From Paenibacillus terricola (lineage in GTDB: Bacteria; Bacillota; Bacilli; Paenibacillales; Paenibacillaceae), in contig NZ_JACXZA010000001.1 of the NCBI RefSeq assembly GCF_014779765.1, positions 930,001 through 994,000 of the forward strand: 64,000 nt of DNA, given 5' to 3'. Positions within the stretch are counted from its first letter, which is position 1. Every line of letters begins with the position of its first letter. Of the stretch, positions 17,060-24,953 are shown piece by piece. Below the pieces are notes generated by a model that made no database searches, was not told where the DNA came from, and saw nothing but the letters and a program-made list of their open reading frames with translations. Position numbers and translations under genes: made by a program.

Positions 17060-18901
17060 ATGAGTAAAGTAATCGGTATTGACCTTGGTACTACAAACTC
17101 CTGCGTAGCAGTTATGGAAGGCGGCGAAGCCGTCGTTATCCCGAACCCGGAAGGCAACCGCACGACGCCATCGGTCGTCGGCTTCAAGAAAGACGGCGAG
17201 CGTATCGTCGGTGAAACAGCTAAACGTCAAGCGATTACGAACCCAGACCGTACGATCATGTCGATCAAGCGTCATATGGGTACGAACCATAAAGAAGTAA
17301 TTGAAGGCAAAGAATACACAGCGCAAGAAATTTCGGCTATTATTCTGCAGAAGCTGAAGTCTGATGCTGAAGCATACCTCGGCCAATCGGTAACGCAAGC
17401 CGTTATTACGGTTCCTGCTTACTTCAATGATAGCCAGCGTCAAGCTACGAAAGACGCAGGCAAAATCGCTGGTCTTGAAGTTCTTCGTATCGTGAACGAG
17501 CCAACGGCTGCAGCTCTTGCTTACGGCCTTGAGAAAACAGAAGATCAAACAATCCTCGTTTATGACCTCGGCGGCGGTACGTTTGACGTATCCATCCTCG
17601 AGCTTGGCGACGGCTTCTTCGAAGTTAAAGCAACGAGCGGCGACAACAAACTTGGCGGCGACGACTTCGACCAAGTGATCATCGACTATCTCGTAGCGGA
17701 ATTCCGCAAAGAGCATGGTACAGACCTGTCCAAGGACAAAGGTGCAGTACAACGTCTGAAAGATGCAGCTGAGAAAGCGAAGAAAGAACTGTCCGGCGTT
17801 CTGACGACGACGATCTCGCTTCCATTCATCACGATGGTTGACGGCGTTCCGCAGCACTTGGAGCTCAACCTGACTCGTGCGAAATTCGAAGAGATCTCGG
17901 CTGAACTCGTTGAGCGTACGCTGGCACCTACACGCCAAGCACTCAATGACGCAGGCCTGACGTCATCCGGCATTGATAAAGTTGTGCTCGTTGGCGGTTC
18001 GACTCGTATTCCAGCCGTTCAAGAAGCAATCAAGAAGCTGATCGGCAAGGAGCCTCACAAAGGCGTTAACCCAGACGAAGTCGTAGCACTTGGTGCTGCC
18101 GTTCAAGCGGGCGTCCTGACAGGTGACGTTAAAGACGTCGTATTGCTCGACGTAACGCCATTGTCGCTCGGTATCGAAACTGCAGGCGGCGTGTTCACGA
18201 AGATGATCGACCGCAACACGACGATTCCTACAAGCAAATCCCAAGTGTTCTCGACGTATGCTGATAGCCAGCCAAGCGTTGAAATTCACGTCCTGCAAGG
18301 CGAGCGCCAGATGGCTGCTGGCAACAAAACGCTGGGCCGCTTTACGCTCGGAGACATTCCACTGGCTCCACGTGGCGTGCCACAAATCGAAGTTACATTC
18401 GACATCGATGCCAACGGTATCGTTAACGTATCGGCTCTCGACAAAGGTACGGGCAAGAGCCAGAAAATTACGATCACTTCGTCGAGCGGTTTGAGCGATG
18501 ATGAAGTTGAACGTATGATGAAAGACGCTGAGCTGCACGCTGAAGAAGATAAGAAGCGCCGCGACCTCGTTGAAGCGAAGAACAACGCAGACCAGCTCAT
18601 CTACTCGGTAGACAAAACGCTGAAAGATCTTGGCGATAAAGTAGATGCAGGCGAAATCGCAAAAGCTGAAGAAGCAAAAGAAAAAGTGAAAAAAGCGGTT
18701 GAAAGCGATGATCTGGAGCAAATCAATGCTGCAGTCGAAGAGCTGACGCAAGTGGTTCAAGCGCTGTCCGTTAAGCTTTATGAGCAAGCTGGCGGAGCAC
18801 AAGCTGGCCAAGAAGGACCAGAAGGTGCAGCTGGCGATGCGGGCCCTAACAAAGATAATGTTGTAGACGCGGATTACGAAGTTGTCGACGACAAGAAATA
18901 A
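17060..18901 (+). CDS. dnaK: Hsp70 chaperone DnaK
   Basis: ATP-dependent chaperone, 613 aa from ATG 17060 (GAGGAGG upstream); an earlier in-frame ATG at 17030 is not supported. The nucleotide domain has [10 protein letters not shown] at the N-terminus, the second phosphate motif [12 protein letters not shown] and [13 protein letters not shown]. The substrate domain follows with VLQGERQMA, then the lid helices and an acidic tail ending DADYEVVDD. Third gene of the hrcA operon. A large hairpin separates it from dnaJ. Confidence 0.99.
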   Translation: MSKVIGIDLGTTNSCVAVMEGGEAVVIPNPEGNRTTPSVVGFKKDGERIVGETAKRQAITNPDRTIMSIKRHMGTNHKEVIEGKEYTAQEISAIILQKLKSDAEAYLGQSVTQAVITVPAYFNDSQRQATKDAGKIAGLEVLRIVNEPTAAALAYGLEKTEDQTILVYDLGGGTFDVSILELGDGFFEVKATSGDNKLGGDDFDQVIIDYLVAEFRKEHGTDLSKDKGAVQRLKDAAEKAKKELSGVLTTTISLPFITMVDGVPQHLELNLTRAKFEEISAELVERTLAPTRQALNDAGLTSSGIDKVVLVGGSTRIPAVQEAIKKLIGKEPHKGVNPDEVVALGAAVQAGVLTGDVKDVVLLDVTPLSLGIETAGGVFTKMIDRNTTIPTSKSQVFSTYADSQPSVEIHVLQGERQMAAGNKTLGRFTLGDIPLAPRGVPQIEVTFDIDANGIVNVSALDKGTGKSQKITITSSSGLSDDEVERMMKDAELHAEEDKKRRDLVEAKNNADQLIYSVDKTLKDLGDKVDAGEIAKAEEAKEKVKKAVESDDLEQINAAVEELTQVVQALSVKLYEQAGGAQAGQEGPEGAAGDAGPNKDNVVDADYEVVDDKK

Positions 18902-18984
18902 TAAAAACATCGATCGAAGTACTTCGCTTCGAGTATGATGAACTCTTCTTGGATTTAATGATTCGACCGTTTGCGATCGCAGAA

Positions 18985-19023
18985 GATAGGTCAAAGTCAG
19001 GCGTGGCCTGGCTTTGACCTATC
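18985..19023 (+). other. 18-bp hairpin between dnaK and dnaJ
   Basis: 18985-19002 pairs with 19006-19023 (one G-U pair) around a 3-nt loop GTG. No T-run follows. It could lower dnaJ expression relative to dnaK by attenuation, or stabilise the upstream mRNA end after processing. Confidence 0.65.
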
Positions 19024-19083
19024 CTTGTGTCTATGTACAGCGCAGCGTTTTGGCATGTGGGAACAACGTGGGGGTGAGAGGAA

Positions 19084-20223
19084 TTGGCTGATAAGCGCGA
19101 TTATTATGAAGTGCTCGGTGTTGATAAGAACGCTAATGAGGAAGAGATCAAGAAGGCGTACCGCAAGATGGCACGTCAATACCATCCAGACGTGAACAAG
19201 GCGTCGGATGCTGAAGCCAAGTTCAAAGAAGTAAAGGAAGCGTATGACGTTCTTAGCGATGCTGGCAAACGTGATACGTATGACCGACATGGTCACGTCG
19301 ATCCGAACCAGTTCGGCGGAATGGGCGGCGGAGCTGGCGATTTCGGCGGTTTCGGCGATATTTTCGATATGTTCTTCGGCGGTGGTGGCGGCGGTCGTCG
19401 TGATCCGAACGCACCGCAGCGTGGTAACGACCTGCAGTACTCGATGACAATCGAGTTCAAGGAAGCGGTGTTCGGCAAAGAAACCGAAATTACGATTCCG
19501 CGTACGGAATCTTGCGATACATGTCACGGCTCAGGCGCGAAGGCAGGTACGAAACCAGAAACTTGCGGAACTTGCCGAGGCACGGGCCAGCAAGAGGTTG
19601 TACAGAATACGCCGTTTGGCCGTATGGTTAACCGAAGAGCATGCTCGACCTGCGGTGGTCAAGGCAAAATCATCAAAGAGAAATGCGGTACATGCCATGG
19701 TGCGGGCAAAGTGAAGAAGCAGCGCAAAATTAACGTTCGCATCCCGGCGGGTGTCGACGATGGCGCGCAAATTCGTTTGTCTGGCGAAGGCGAAGGTGGT
19801 CTTCGCGGCGGTCCTGCAGGTGATCTATATATCGTTCTCCGCGTCAAGCGTCATGAGTTCTTTGAGCGTGTCAACGACGATATCTTCTGCGAGGTGCCGC
19901 TCACGTTCGCACAAGCAGCGCTTGGCGATGAGATCGAAGTGCCAACGCTGACGGAGAAAGTAAAGCTGAAAGTGCCTGCAGGCACACAGACGGGCACATC
20001 GTTCCGCTTAAAGGGCAAAGGTGTTCCTCGCTTGCGTGGAAGCGGAAGCGGCGATCAGCACGTCAAAGTGACGATCGTTACGCCTACGAAGTTAACAGAC
20101 GAGCAGAAGGAACTGATCCGTCAGCTAGGCGGCTTGTCTGGCGGCAACGGTGCTCAGGAGCCAGAACAAGAGCATCACGAGTCCATCTTCGAACGGATGA
20201 AGAAAGCGTTCCGCGGAGAGTAG
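19084..20223 (+). CDS. dnaJ: Hsp40 co-chaperone DnaJ
   Basis: Stimulates DnaK ATPase and delivers substrates. 379 aa; TTG start at 19084 after GAGAGG. The J domain (residues 1-70) has the HPD motif in QYHPDVNK. The Gly/Phe-rich segment (about 75-105) contains GGGGGG. Four zinc-binding repeats follow: [24 protein letters not shown] and CGTCHGAG. The C-terminal substrate domains are complete. Last gene of the heat-shock operon; the gene that follows it in Bacillus (prmA) is here 15 kb downstream. Confidence 0.98.
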   Translation: MADKRDYYEVLGVDKNANEEEIKKAYRKMARQYHPDVNKASDAEAKFKEVKEAYDVLSDAGKRDTYDRHGHVDPNQFGGMGGGAGDFGGFGDIFDMFFGGGGGGRRDPNAPQRGNDLQYSMTIEFKEAVFGKETEITIPRTESCDTCHGSGAKAGTKPETCGTCRGTGQQEVVQNTPFGRMVNRRACSTCGGQGKIIKEKCGTCHGAGKVKKQRKINVRIPAGVDDGAQIRLSGEGEGGLRGGPAGDLYIVLRVKRHEFFERVNDDIFCEVPLTFAQAALGDEIEVPTLTEKVKLKVPAGTQTGTSFRLKGKGVPRLRGSGSGDQHVKVTIVTPTKLTDEQKELIRQLGGLSGGNGAQEPEQEHHESIFERMKKAFRGE

Positions 20224-20296
20224 TTAGCCCCATCCCGTGCTGCGTGCATAGTTTACAGCAAGGACGCCCATCCTATAATCGGTTCTAAGACCGATA

Positions 20297-20395
20297 CAGG
20301 CAGCAATGTCGAAGAAGTAAGCAAATTACAAAGCGTATGCTTACGAAGCAAGCAATTTGCTGCAGGCAGTAATGTCGAAGAAGTAAGCAAATTAC
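20297..20395 (+). repeat. ATGCTTNCGAAG element, copy 4, flanked by a 33-nt direct repeat
   Basis: Two copies of a 33-nt sequence (20297-20329 and 20363-20395, one mismatch, both ending GTAAGCAAATTAC) flank the core AAGCGTATGCTTACGAAGCA (20331-20350) and the segment AGCAATTTGC (20351-20360). That segment can pair with GCAAATT in either direct repeat. The second repeat runs straight into the TTTTAGGAGGG ribosome binding site of the next gene. Same layout as copy 3. Confidence 0.7.
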
Positions 20396-20416
20396 TTTTA
20401 GGAGGGCGTATCCGGC

Positions 20417-20584
20417 ATGGTAAACTTGAAAAAATCCGATATGGAAAAAGTAAACTTCGGCAATTTGCCGATTGCAGAGAATGAGGACGTTGAGTTCTCG
20501 GAAGAGCTGGCAGACGAAGCGGATCGTGTCGCGCAGCAGCGCGCAGCTGCTGCGGATCAGCGTGCCAAAGGCGAGCAATCATGA
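20417..20584 (+). CDS. yfhD: YfhD-like small protein
   Basis: 55-aa acidic protein, ATG 20417 after AGGAGGG. The segment DVEFSEELADEADRVAQQRA followed by ADQRAKGEQS matches the YfhD-like family of Bacillales, small proteins of unknown function. No membrane segment or signal. Its last codons overlap the start of the next gene (ATGA), so the two are translationally coupled. The leader is the repeat-bearing region described at 20297. Confidence 0.75.
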   Translation: MVNLKKSDMEKVNFGNLPIAENEDVEFSEELADEADRVAQQRAAAADQRAKGEQS

Positions 20585-20805
20585 ATTCGTCTGATGAGGC
20601 CGAAGGCATCGCCATCCACGCCTCATATACGCATGAAGCGGGTATTCGGGAAGCAGCGATGAAGCTTAGGCTCCTTCGCGCTGAAGAAGTTACCGGAGAT
20701 GGCGGCTTCTTAACTGCAACAGTGAATCCGGATGTTCTAGAACGTGCGCTCCATCTGATTCGTCAGACGGGGGGCGAGCCGAATGTGGCGGACACGTTTG
20801 GCTAA
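20581..20805 (+). CDS. Small protein of unknown function
   Basis: 74 aa, start overlapping the yfhD-like stop by 4 nt. Not recognised. Predicted soluble, with an alpha/beta pattern: a first helix (HEAGIREAAMKLRLLRAEEV), a short strand (GGFLTATV) and a second helix (PDVLERALHLIRQTGG). It looks like a small ligand- or partner-binding domain, but no family is claimed. A terminator follows, so it forms a two-gene unit with yfhD. Confidence 0.65.
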   Translation: MNSSDEAEGIAIHASYTHEAGIREAAMKLRLLRAEEVTGDGGFLTATVNPDVLERALHLIRQTGGEPNVADTFG

Positions 20806-20829
20806 TACTTTCTCGTGAATAGACAGTAG

Positions 20830-20870
20830 AAGGCATAAGAAGCTCATTGCGAGCTGCTTATGCCTTTTCT
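20830..20870 (+). terminator. Terminator of the yfhD-like operon
   Basis: A 10-bp outer stem (20830-20839 with 20857-20866, AAGGCATAAG) plus an inner AGCTC/GAGCT, then TTCTTT. Confidence 0.8.
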
Positions 20871-20889
20871 TTGTGCCAAGGAAAATTGG

Positions 20890-20918
20890 TTTACAGATTA
20901 TGGATTTATTGTTATGAT
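20890..20918 (+). promoter_or_regulatory. Promoter of the TetR operon
   Basis: TTTACA (20890-20895), 17-nt spacer, TATGAT (20913-20918). Confidence 0.65.
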
Positions 20919-20922
20919 TAAA

Positions 20923-20936
20923 ACTGACCATTCAGT
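20923..20936 (+). promoter_or_regulatory. Candidate TetR operator
   Basis: ACTGACCATTCAGT, a perfect palindrome of 5-nt arms with a 4-nt centre, just downstream of the -10 box at the expected transcription start. A probable site for autorepression by the adjacent TetR gene. Confidence 0.55.
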
Positions 20937-20965
20937 ACTAAATTAGAGATGAGGTCAACAGCACG

Positions 20966-21589
20966 ATGGGGAAAACAAATGTGCCTAACGCACGTGAGAG
21001 GATTTTGCAGGCGGCTGTGCGCGTATTCGCAGAGAAGAGCTTTGAAGGCGCGCGTATTGATGAAATCGCGAAGGAGGCGAACGTCCCGAAGTCGCTCATT
21101 TATTACCACTTCAAGAGCAAGGATGAGATGCTGGACGTGCTGCTGGGCGAATTTATAACCTCCTATGAGGCGCTGCTCCGATCGGGGTCTGATGGCGTTA
21201 ATCATGGTAATGGGGATGCCGTGAAGCAGCGGATGAACCATTATTACAGCTTCGCAATGGCGAATGCAGATCTGATTCGCGTCATGTTCATGGAGTCGCT
21301 CAAGAAGAGTGCAGAGAAGCCAATTATGTATCGGGTTGTGGAAGTGCTAGTTGATTCCGAGGCAGAACCAGCAGCGGACGACGCGAGCTCGGACAAGGAT
21401 CGAAAGGAACGAATGGTTGGCGAATTTTTCAACGGCGTCCTGCCATTGTTCGGCTACATCTGCTTCGCGGATTCGTGGACCCGCAGCTATGACATGGACC
21501 GTGCCATGTTCGACAAGCTGTTCATGGATGTTTTCTCGGCCGCTCACAGCGGCTATCATCTTGCCCGCGGCGGGCAGCATCAATCATAA
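20966..21589 (+). CDS. TetR/AcrR family transcriptional regulator
   Basis: 207 aa. The N-terminal helix-turn-helix (residues about 8-55: NARERILQAAVRVFAEKSF, then IDEIAKEANVPKSLIYYHFKSK) is typical. The C-terminal ligand domain is variable, with a charged linker (EPAADDASSDKDRKER). It is the first gene of a unit with an alpha/beta hydrolase (41 nt downstream) and an SGNH hydrolase, so it probably represses its own operon in response to an ester-type or hydrophobic compound. The ligand is unknown. Confidence 0.88.
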   Translation: MGKTNVPNARERILQAAVRVFAEKSFEGARIDEIAKEANVPKSLIYYHFKSKDEMLDVLLGEFITSYEALLRSGSDGVNHGNGDAVKQRMNHYYSFAMANADLIRVMFMESLKKSAEKPIMYRVVEVLVDSEAEPAADDASSDKDRKERMVGEFFNGVLPLFGYICFADSWTRSYDMDRAMFDKLFMDVFSAAHSGYHLARGGQHQS

Positions 21590-21630
21590 GTTGCCGGATC
21601 ATTCAATTCCATTCGAGGAGATGAAATGGC

Positions 21631-22560
21631 ATGCAGCGTTCAACGAGGGAGCATATCGAGGGGGTTAAACAATTTCTACGTCAGATGGGTTCTGTACAGC
21701 CTATGAGTGTCGAAGAAGCGAGGAGTCAGCAAGCAGCCGCTTTGGCCTCATTGCCGAGGTTAACGGAAACGATCGTTCATCCCGTTCATGCTGCCGGCAT
21801 GCGGGCAGAGTGGGTCAGCACGCCCAATGTGTCAGCAAATGAGCCTGGCGTTGTGCTTTATATGCACGGCGGTGCTTTCATGACTGGCACATGCGATACG
21901 CATCGTGATCTGGCTGCTCGGATCGCACAAGCGTCAGGTAAACGAGTGCTCGTATTCGAATACCGGCTGGCGCCGGAGCACTTGTTTCCCGCTGCGAATG
22001 AGGACTGTATTGCCGCTTATCGCTGGCTATTGCAAGAAGGTGTACAACCGGAGAATATTGTGTTTGGCGGCGAGTCGGTCGGTGGTTATTTAGCGTTAGC
22101 GACGCTGCTATCGCTTCGGGATGCGGGAGAACCACTGCCTGCTGCTGCTTTTCTGTTATCCCCGCATACTGACTTTATCCATTACGACAGTGAGACGTAT
22201 GAATCGAATGTAGAAGCAGATCCGCTTGGGAGCCGTGACACGTCACGGCAATGTGCTAAACTATATACAGGTCAGGAAGTTTCCGTTGATCCACTCCTCT
22301 ATCCTGTTGGCGCTGAGTTGAAGGGATTGCCGCCGCTGCTCGTACACGCAGGTGGCGACGAGGTACTGCTAGGTGAGTGTCAGCGGCTTGTTCAACGTGC
22401 GCAGGCGGCAGGCGTGGACGCGGAGATTGAGGTATGGGAACATATGTGGTGCGCGTTTCAGTTGATGGCAGGCATTATGCCGGAGGGTGTCGAATCAATT
22501 GAGCAGATCGGACAATTCGTTCAACACCATCTATGCATAGGAGGAGAGAGTTCAACATGA
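21631..22560 (+). CDS. Alpha/beta hydrolase of the HSL (esterase/lipase) family, catalytic His replaced
   Basis: 309 aa, ATG 21631 after GAGGAGATG. The oxyanion motif HGG is at residues 79-81 (YMHGGAF), the nucleophile Ser149 is in GESVGG, and the catalytic Asp243 is in HAGGDEVL. At the position where the family has its catalytic His (normally in a motif like gMxHxF), this protein reads HMWCAF, with Cys274 in place of His; His271 lies three residues before. It may be inactive, use His271, or have another role. It overlaps the next gene by 4 nt. No signal peptide, so cytoplasmic. Confidence 0.85.
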   Translation: MQRSTREHIEGVKQFLRQMGSVQPMSVEEARSQQAAALASLPRLTETIVHPVHAAGMRAEWVSTPNVSANEPGVVLYMHGGAFMTGTCDTHRDLAARIAQASGKRVLVFEYRLAPEHLFPAANEDCIAAYRWLLQEGVQPENIVFGGESVGGYLALATLLSLRDAGEPLPAAAFLLSPHTDFIHYDSETYESNVEADPLGSRDTSRQCAKLYTGQEVSVDPLLYPVGAELKGLPPLLVHAGGDEVLLGECQRLVQRAQAAGVDAEIEVWEHMWCAFQLMAGIMPEGVESIEQIGQFVQHHLCIGGESST

Positions 22561-23225
22561 GCGACAACAAATCCAAGCTGACAATCCTGTTCCAAGGGGA
22601 TTCCATAACAGACGGCAACAGGGGTCGCAGCGAAGACCCTAATCATATCCACGGCCATGGCTACGTTTATCTTATTGCAAGTCGAATTGGCGCTGCTTAT
22701 GCGGAACATGGCATCACCTTCATCAACCGTGGCGTAAGCGGCGATCGAGCCGTCGATTTGTATGCGAGATGGGAGACGGATGCGCTTGCTTATCGTCCGC
22801 AGATGATCAGCATCCTCGTTGGCATCAACGATATTCTTCGTGGCATTGGAGAAGGAGAAGCGAACTTCGACCGATACGAACGCTCGCTGCGCAGACTGCT
22901 CGAGGAAGCAAGAGAGAACGATCCGTCTGTGACGCTCGTCGTATGCGAACCGTTTGCGCTTCGTACAGGGATGACAGCAGAACGTTGGGAGCAGGATTGG
23001 GAGCCTAGACTAATTGAGAAACAGCGCGTGGCTCGCGCCATTGCTGAGGAATACGATGCAATCTTCGTACCGCTGCAATCGGTGTTCAATGAGGCTAGCA
23101 ATCGTGCTGACGCTTCGTATTGGATGTGGGACGGTGTCCATCCGACGACGGCTGGTCACACGCTGCTCGCCGAGCAATGGTTGTCGGCAGTCAATTTCGA
23201 GCAGTGGCTTCGCGAGCGTCTGTAA
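22557..23225 (+). CDS. SGNH/GDSL hydrolase
   Basis: Esterase-type hydrolase of 222 aa; ATG 22557 overlaps the previous stop, and AGGAGGAGAG precedes it. All four SGNH blocks are visible: GDSITDG with Ser16, Gly in NRGVSGD, Asn in VGINDI, and the DGVHPT Asp/His pair near the C-terminus. No signal peptide, so likely cytoplasmic. Similar proteins remove acetyl groups from sugars or act on short esters; together with the neighbouring esterase it may deacylate a carbohydrate or xenobiotic. The substrate is unknown. Confidence 0.9.
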   Translation: MSDNKSKLTILFQGDSITDGNRGRSEDPNHIHGHGYVYLIASRIGAAYAEHGITFINRGVSGDRAVDLYARWETDALAYRPQMISILVGINDILRGIGEGEANFDRYERSLRRLLEEARENDPSVTLVVCEPFALRTGMTAERWEQDWEPRLIEKQRVARAIAEEYDAIFVPLQSVFNEASNRADASYWMWDGVHPTTAGHTLLAEQWLSAVNFEQWLRERL

Positions 23226-23255
23226 GACAGAGCCGGATATAAATATACACAATAG

Positions 23256-23312
23256 AAACGGGTATGACCTATGGCATCGCGAATTCGTTGCCAACGGGGG
23301 ATGCCCGTTTTT
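23256..23312 (+). terminator. Terminator after the SGNH hydrolase gene
   Basis: A 10-bp outer stem (23256-23265 with 23301-23310, one G-U) with inner TGGCA/TGCCA, then TTTTT. Confidence 0.75.
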
Positions 23313-23315
23313 GTA

Positions 23316-23343
23316 TTGCCGCGATTACGTATTCGGGTATAAT
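23316..23343 (+). promoter_or_regulatory. Candidate promoter of the two-component operon
   Basis: TTGCCG (23316-23321), 16-nt spacer, TATAAT (23338-23343), about 41 nt before the response-regulator start. Confidence 0.55.
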
Positions 23344-23383
23344 AGAACGAATTAACTTCGAATGGCGAATGGGGAATCCGAGA

Positions 23384-24949
23384 ATGACCGATACGAGTCT
23401 GTGCCGTGTCGTCATCGTTGACGATGAGATATTGATTCGGCAAGGAATCAAGCATTATTTGAACTGGGAGCAGGAAGGGTTTCAGATCGTTGGTGAAGCA
23501 TCCAATGGGAAGGAAGCATTGGAGTTGATCGAGCTTACGAAGCCGCATATCGTATTAACCGATATTGTCATGCCGATCATGGACGGAGAGGAAATGACCC
23601 GAATTCTTAAAGCTAGTCGTCCTGAAATTGAAGTGATCGTACTCAGCAGCTTCAGTGAGTTTCATTACGTCCGTTCTACCTTTCAGAGCGGAGTGGCCGA
23701 TTATATTCTGAAGCCAAAGCTTGATGCGCAGGAGCTGCTGGCGATTCTAAGAAAAACAGCGGGCCGAATTCCGATGCTGCAGTTGGAGCGATCGAATGAG
23801 CGTGCTGCGTCATCTATTGAGAAGAAGATGGAGAAGCTTCTTTCTGGTTTTGATACGGTCGAGTCCGACGGTACGGTTCAAGAAGCATTTCCTTATGATC
23901 GCTATTGGCTGCTCGGAACGGATTTGAGGCGTGCTGGACAGCAATCAGAAGGAACCGCATCGATGCTGCAAGAGCTGGCGGTTCGGTTACTGAAAGACCA
24001 TCCGATCGAATACCGAATAGCGGTAACGGAGAATCAACATTGGATATTACTTCTGAATGCTTCTATTCGGACGAGGGCAGCGATCGATAAATTGGCTGAA
24101 GCGATAGCTGATAGCACGATTTCCTTCGAATTGGGTTGGATGCTCAGCCGTACGTTTGAGGATTTCAATCAATTGGGCGAAATCTACAGAGGCGAGCTGC
24201 AGAAGCTGCTCGGTTATCGGTTCTACTTGCCTGCTCAGCATCTGTTGTCGATGGATCAACTTCCCGCTGCGGCGAAGTCGGTTGGGCCGTTCCAGTTAAA
24301 CGATTTTGCCGATCAGCTTCGCCGCAAACAGTTCGGTCAAGCCTTGGACTATTTGCGTGAGCATGTAACCGCGATGAGCGGCGATTATCGAATGGACATC
24401 TTCGAATTCAAATCATTCCTGAGCAACATCATCTTCAATATGATTGTATTGCTAGGCAATATGGATATCGATGTGAAATCACTGGAGGAGCATAAGTATG
24501 CTTATTTCAAATCGATTGAAGAAGCTAAGTATGCTGATGATGTCGTCGATCAGCTTAATGCATTCATCGGCGAAGCGGAAGAACTGATCGGCGCGAAGGA
24601 CCAGACGACGAATCCGAATATGCAACTGCTGCTGGATTACATTCATACTCATTTCACTGAAACATTGACGCTTACGGAAGTCGCGAAAGTGTTCCATTTT
24701 AACCCATCCTACTTGTCGACGTTCTTCGCTTCACATAATCCAGAGGGGTTCAATGAATACCTCAACAAAATTCGGGTGGAGAAGGCGAGCGAGCTGCTGC
24801 GGGACGGAGAAGCATCCATCTCGGAAATTAGCGGGATGGTCGGTTATTCGGATCACAGCTACTTCACGAAAGTGTTCAAGAAGCGGACCGGTCTGTCGCC
24901 AAGTCAATACCGCATACAACAGCTGCAGCGGCAGCAGCGAAAGGACTAA
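23384..24949 (+). CDS. YesN-type response regulator with AraC DNA-binding domain
   Basis: 521 aa from ATG 23384 (GGGGAA upstream; the frame is open from 23264). The receiver domain has Asp13-Asp14 and phosphoacceptor Asp60 in VLTDIVMPIMDG. A long middle segment of about 270 residues follows. The C-terminal AraC-type double helix-turn-helix contains LTLTEVAKVFHFNPSYLSTFF and ISEISGMVGYSDHSYFTKVF. With the histidine kinase 4 nt downstream it forms the YesN/YesM type of system, common beside sugar ABC importers in Paenibacillus. Likely target: the galactoside transport genes 2 kb downstream. Confidence 0.94.
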   Translation: MTDTSLCRVVIVDDEILIRQGIKHYLNWEQEGFQIVGEASNGKEALELIELTKPHIVLTDIVMPIMDGEEMTRILKASRPEIEVIVLSSFSEFHYVRSTFQSGVADYILKPKLDAQELLAILRKTAGRIPMLQLERSNERAASSIEKKMEKLLSGFDTVESDGTVQEAFPYDRYWLLGTDLRRAGQQSEGTASMLQELAVRLLKDHPIEYRIAVTENQHWILLLNASIRTRAAIDKLAEAIADSTISFELGWMLSRTFEDFNQLGEIYRGELQKLLGYRFYLPAQHLLSMDQLPAAAKSVGPFQLNDFADQLRRKQFGQALDYLREHVTAMSGDYRMDIFEFKSFLSNIIFNMIVLLGNMDIDVKSLEEHKYAYFKSIEEAKYADDVVDQLNAFIGEAEELIGAKDQTTNPNMQLLLDYIHTHFTETLTLTEVAKVFHFNPSYLSTFFASHNPEGFNEYLNKIRVEKASELLRDGEASISEISGMVGYSDHSYFTKVFKKRTGLSPSQYRIQQLQRQQRKD

Positions 24950-24953
24950 TGCG

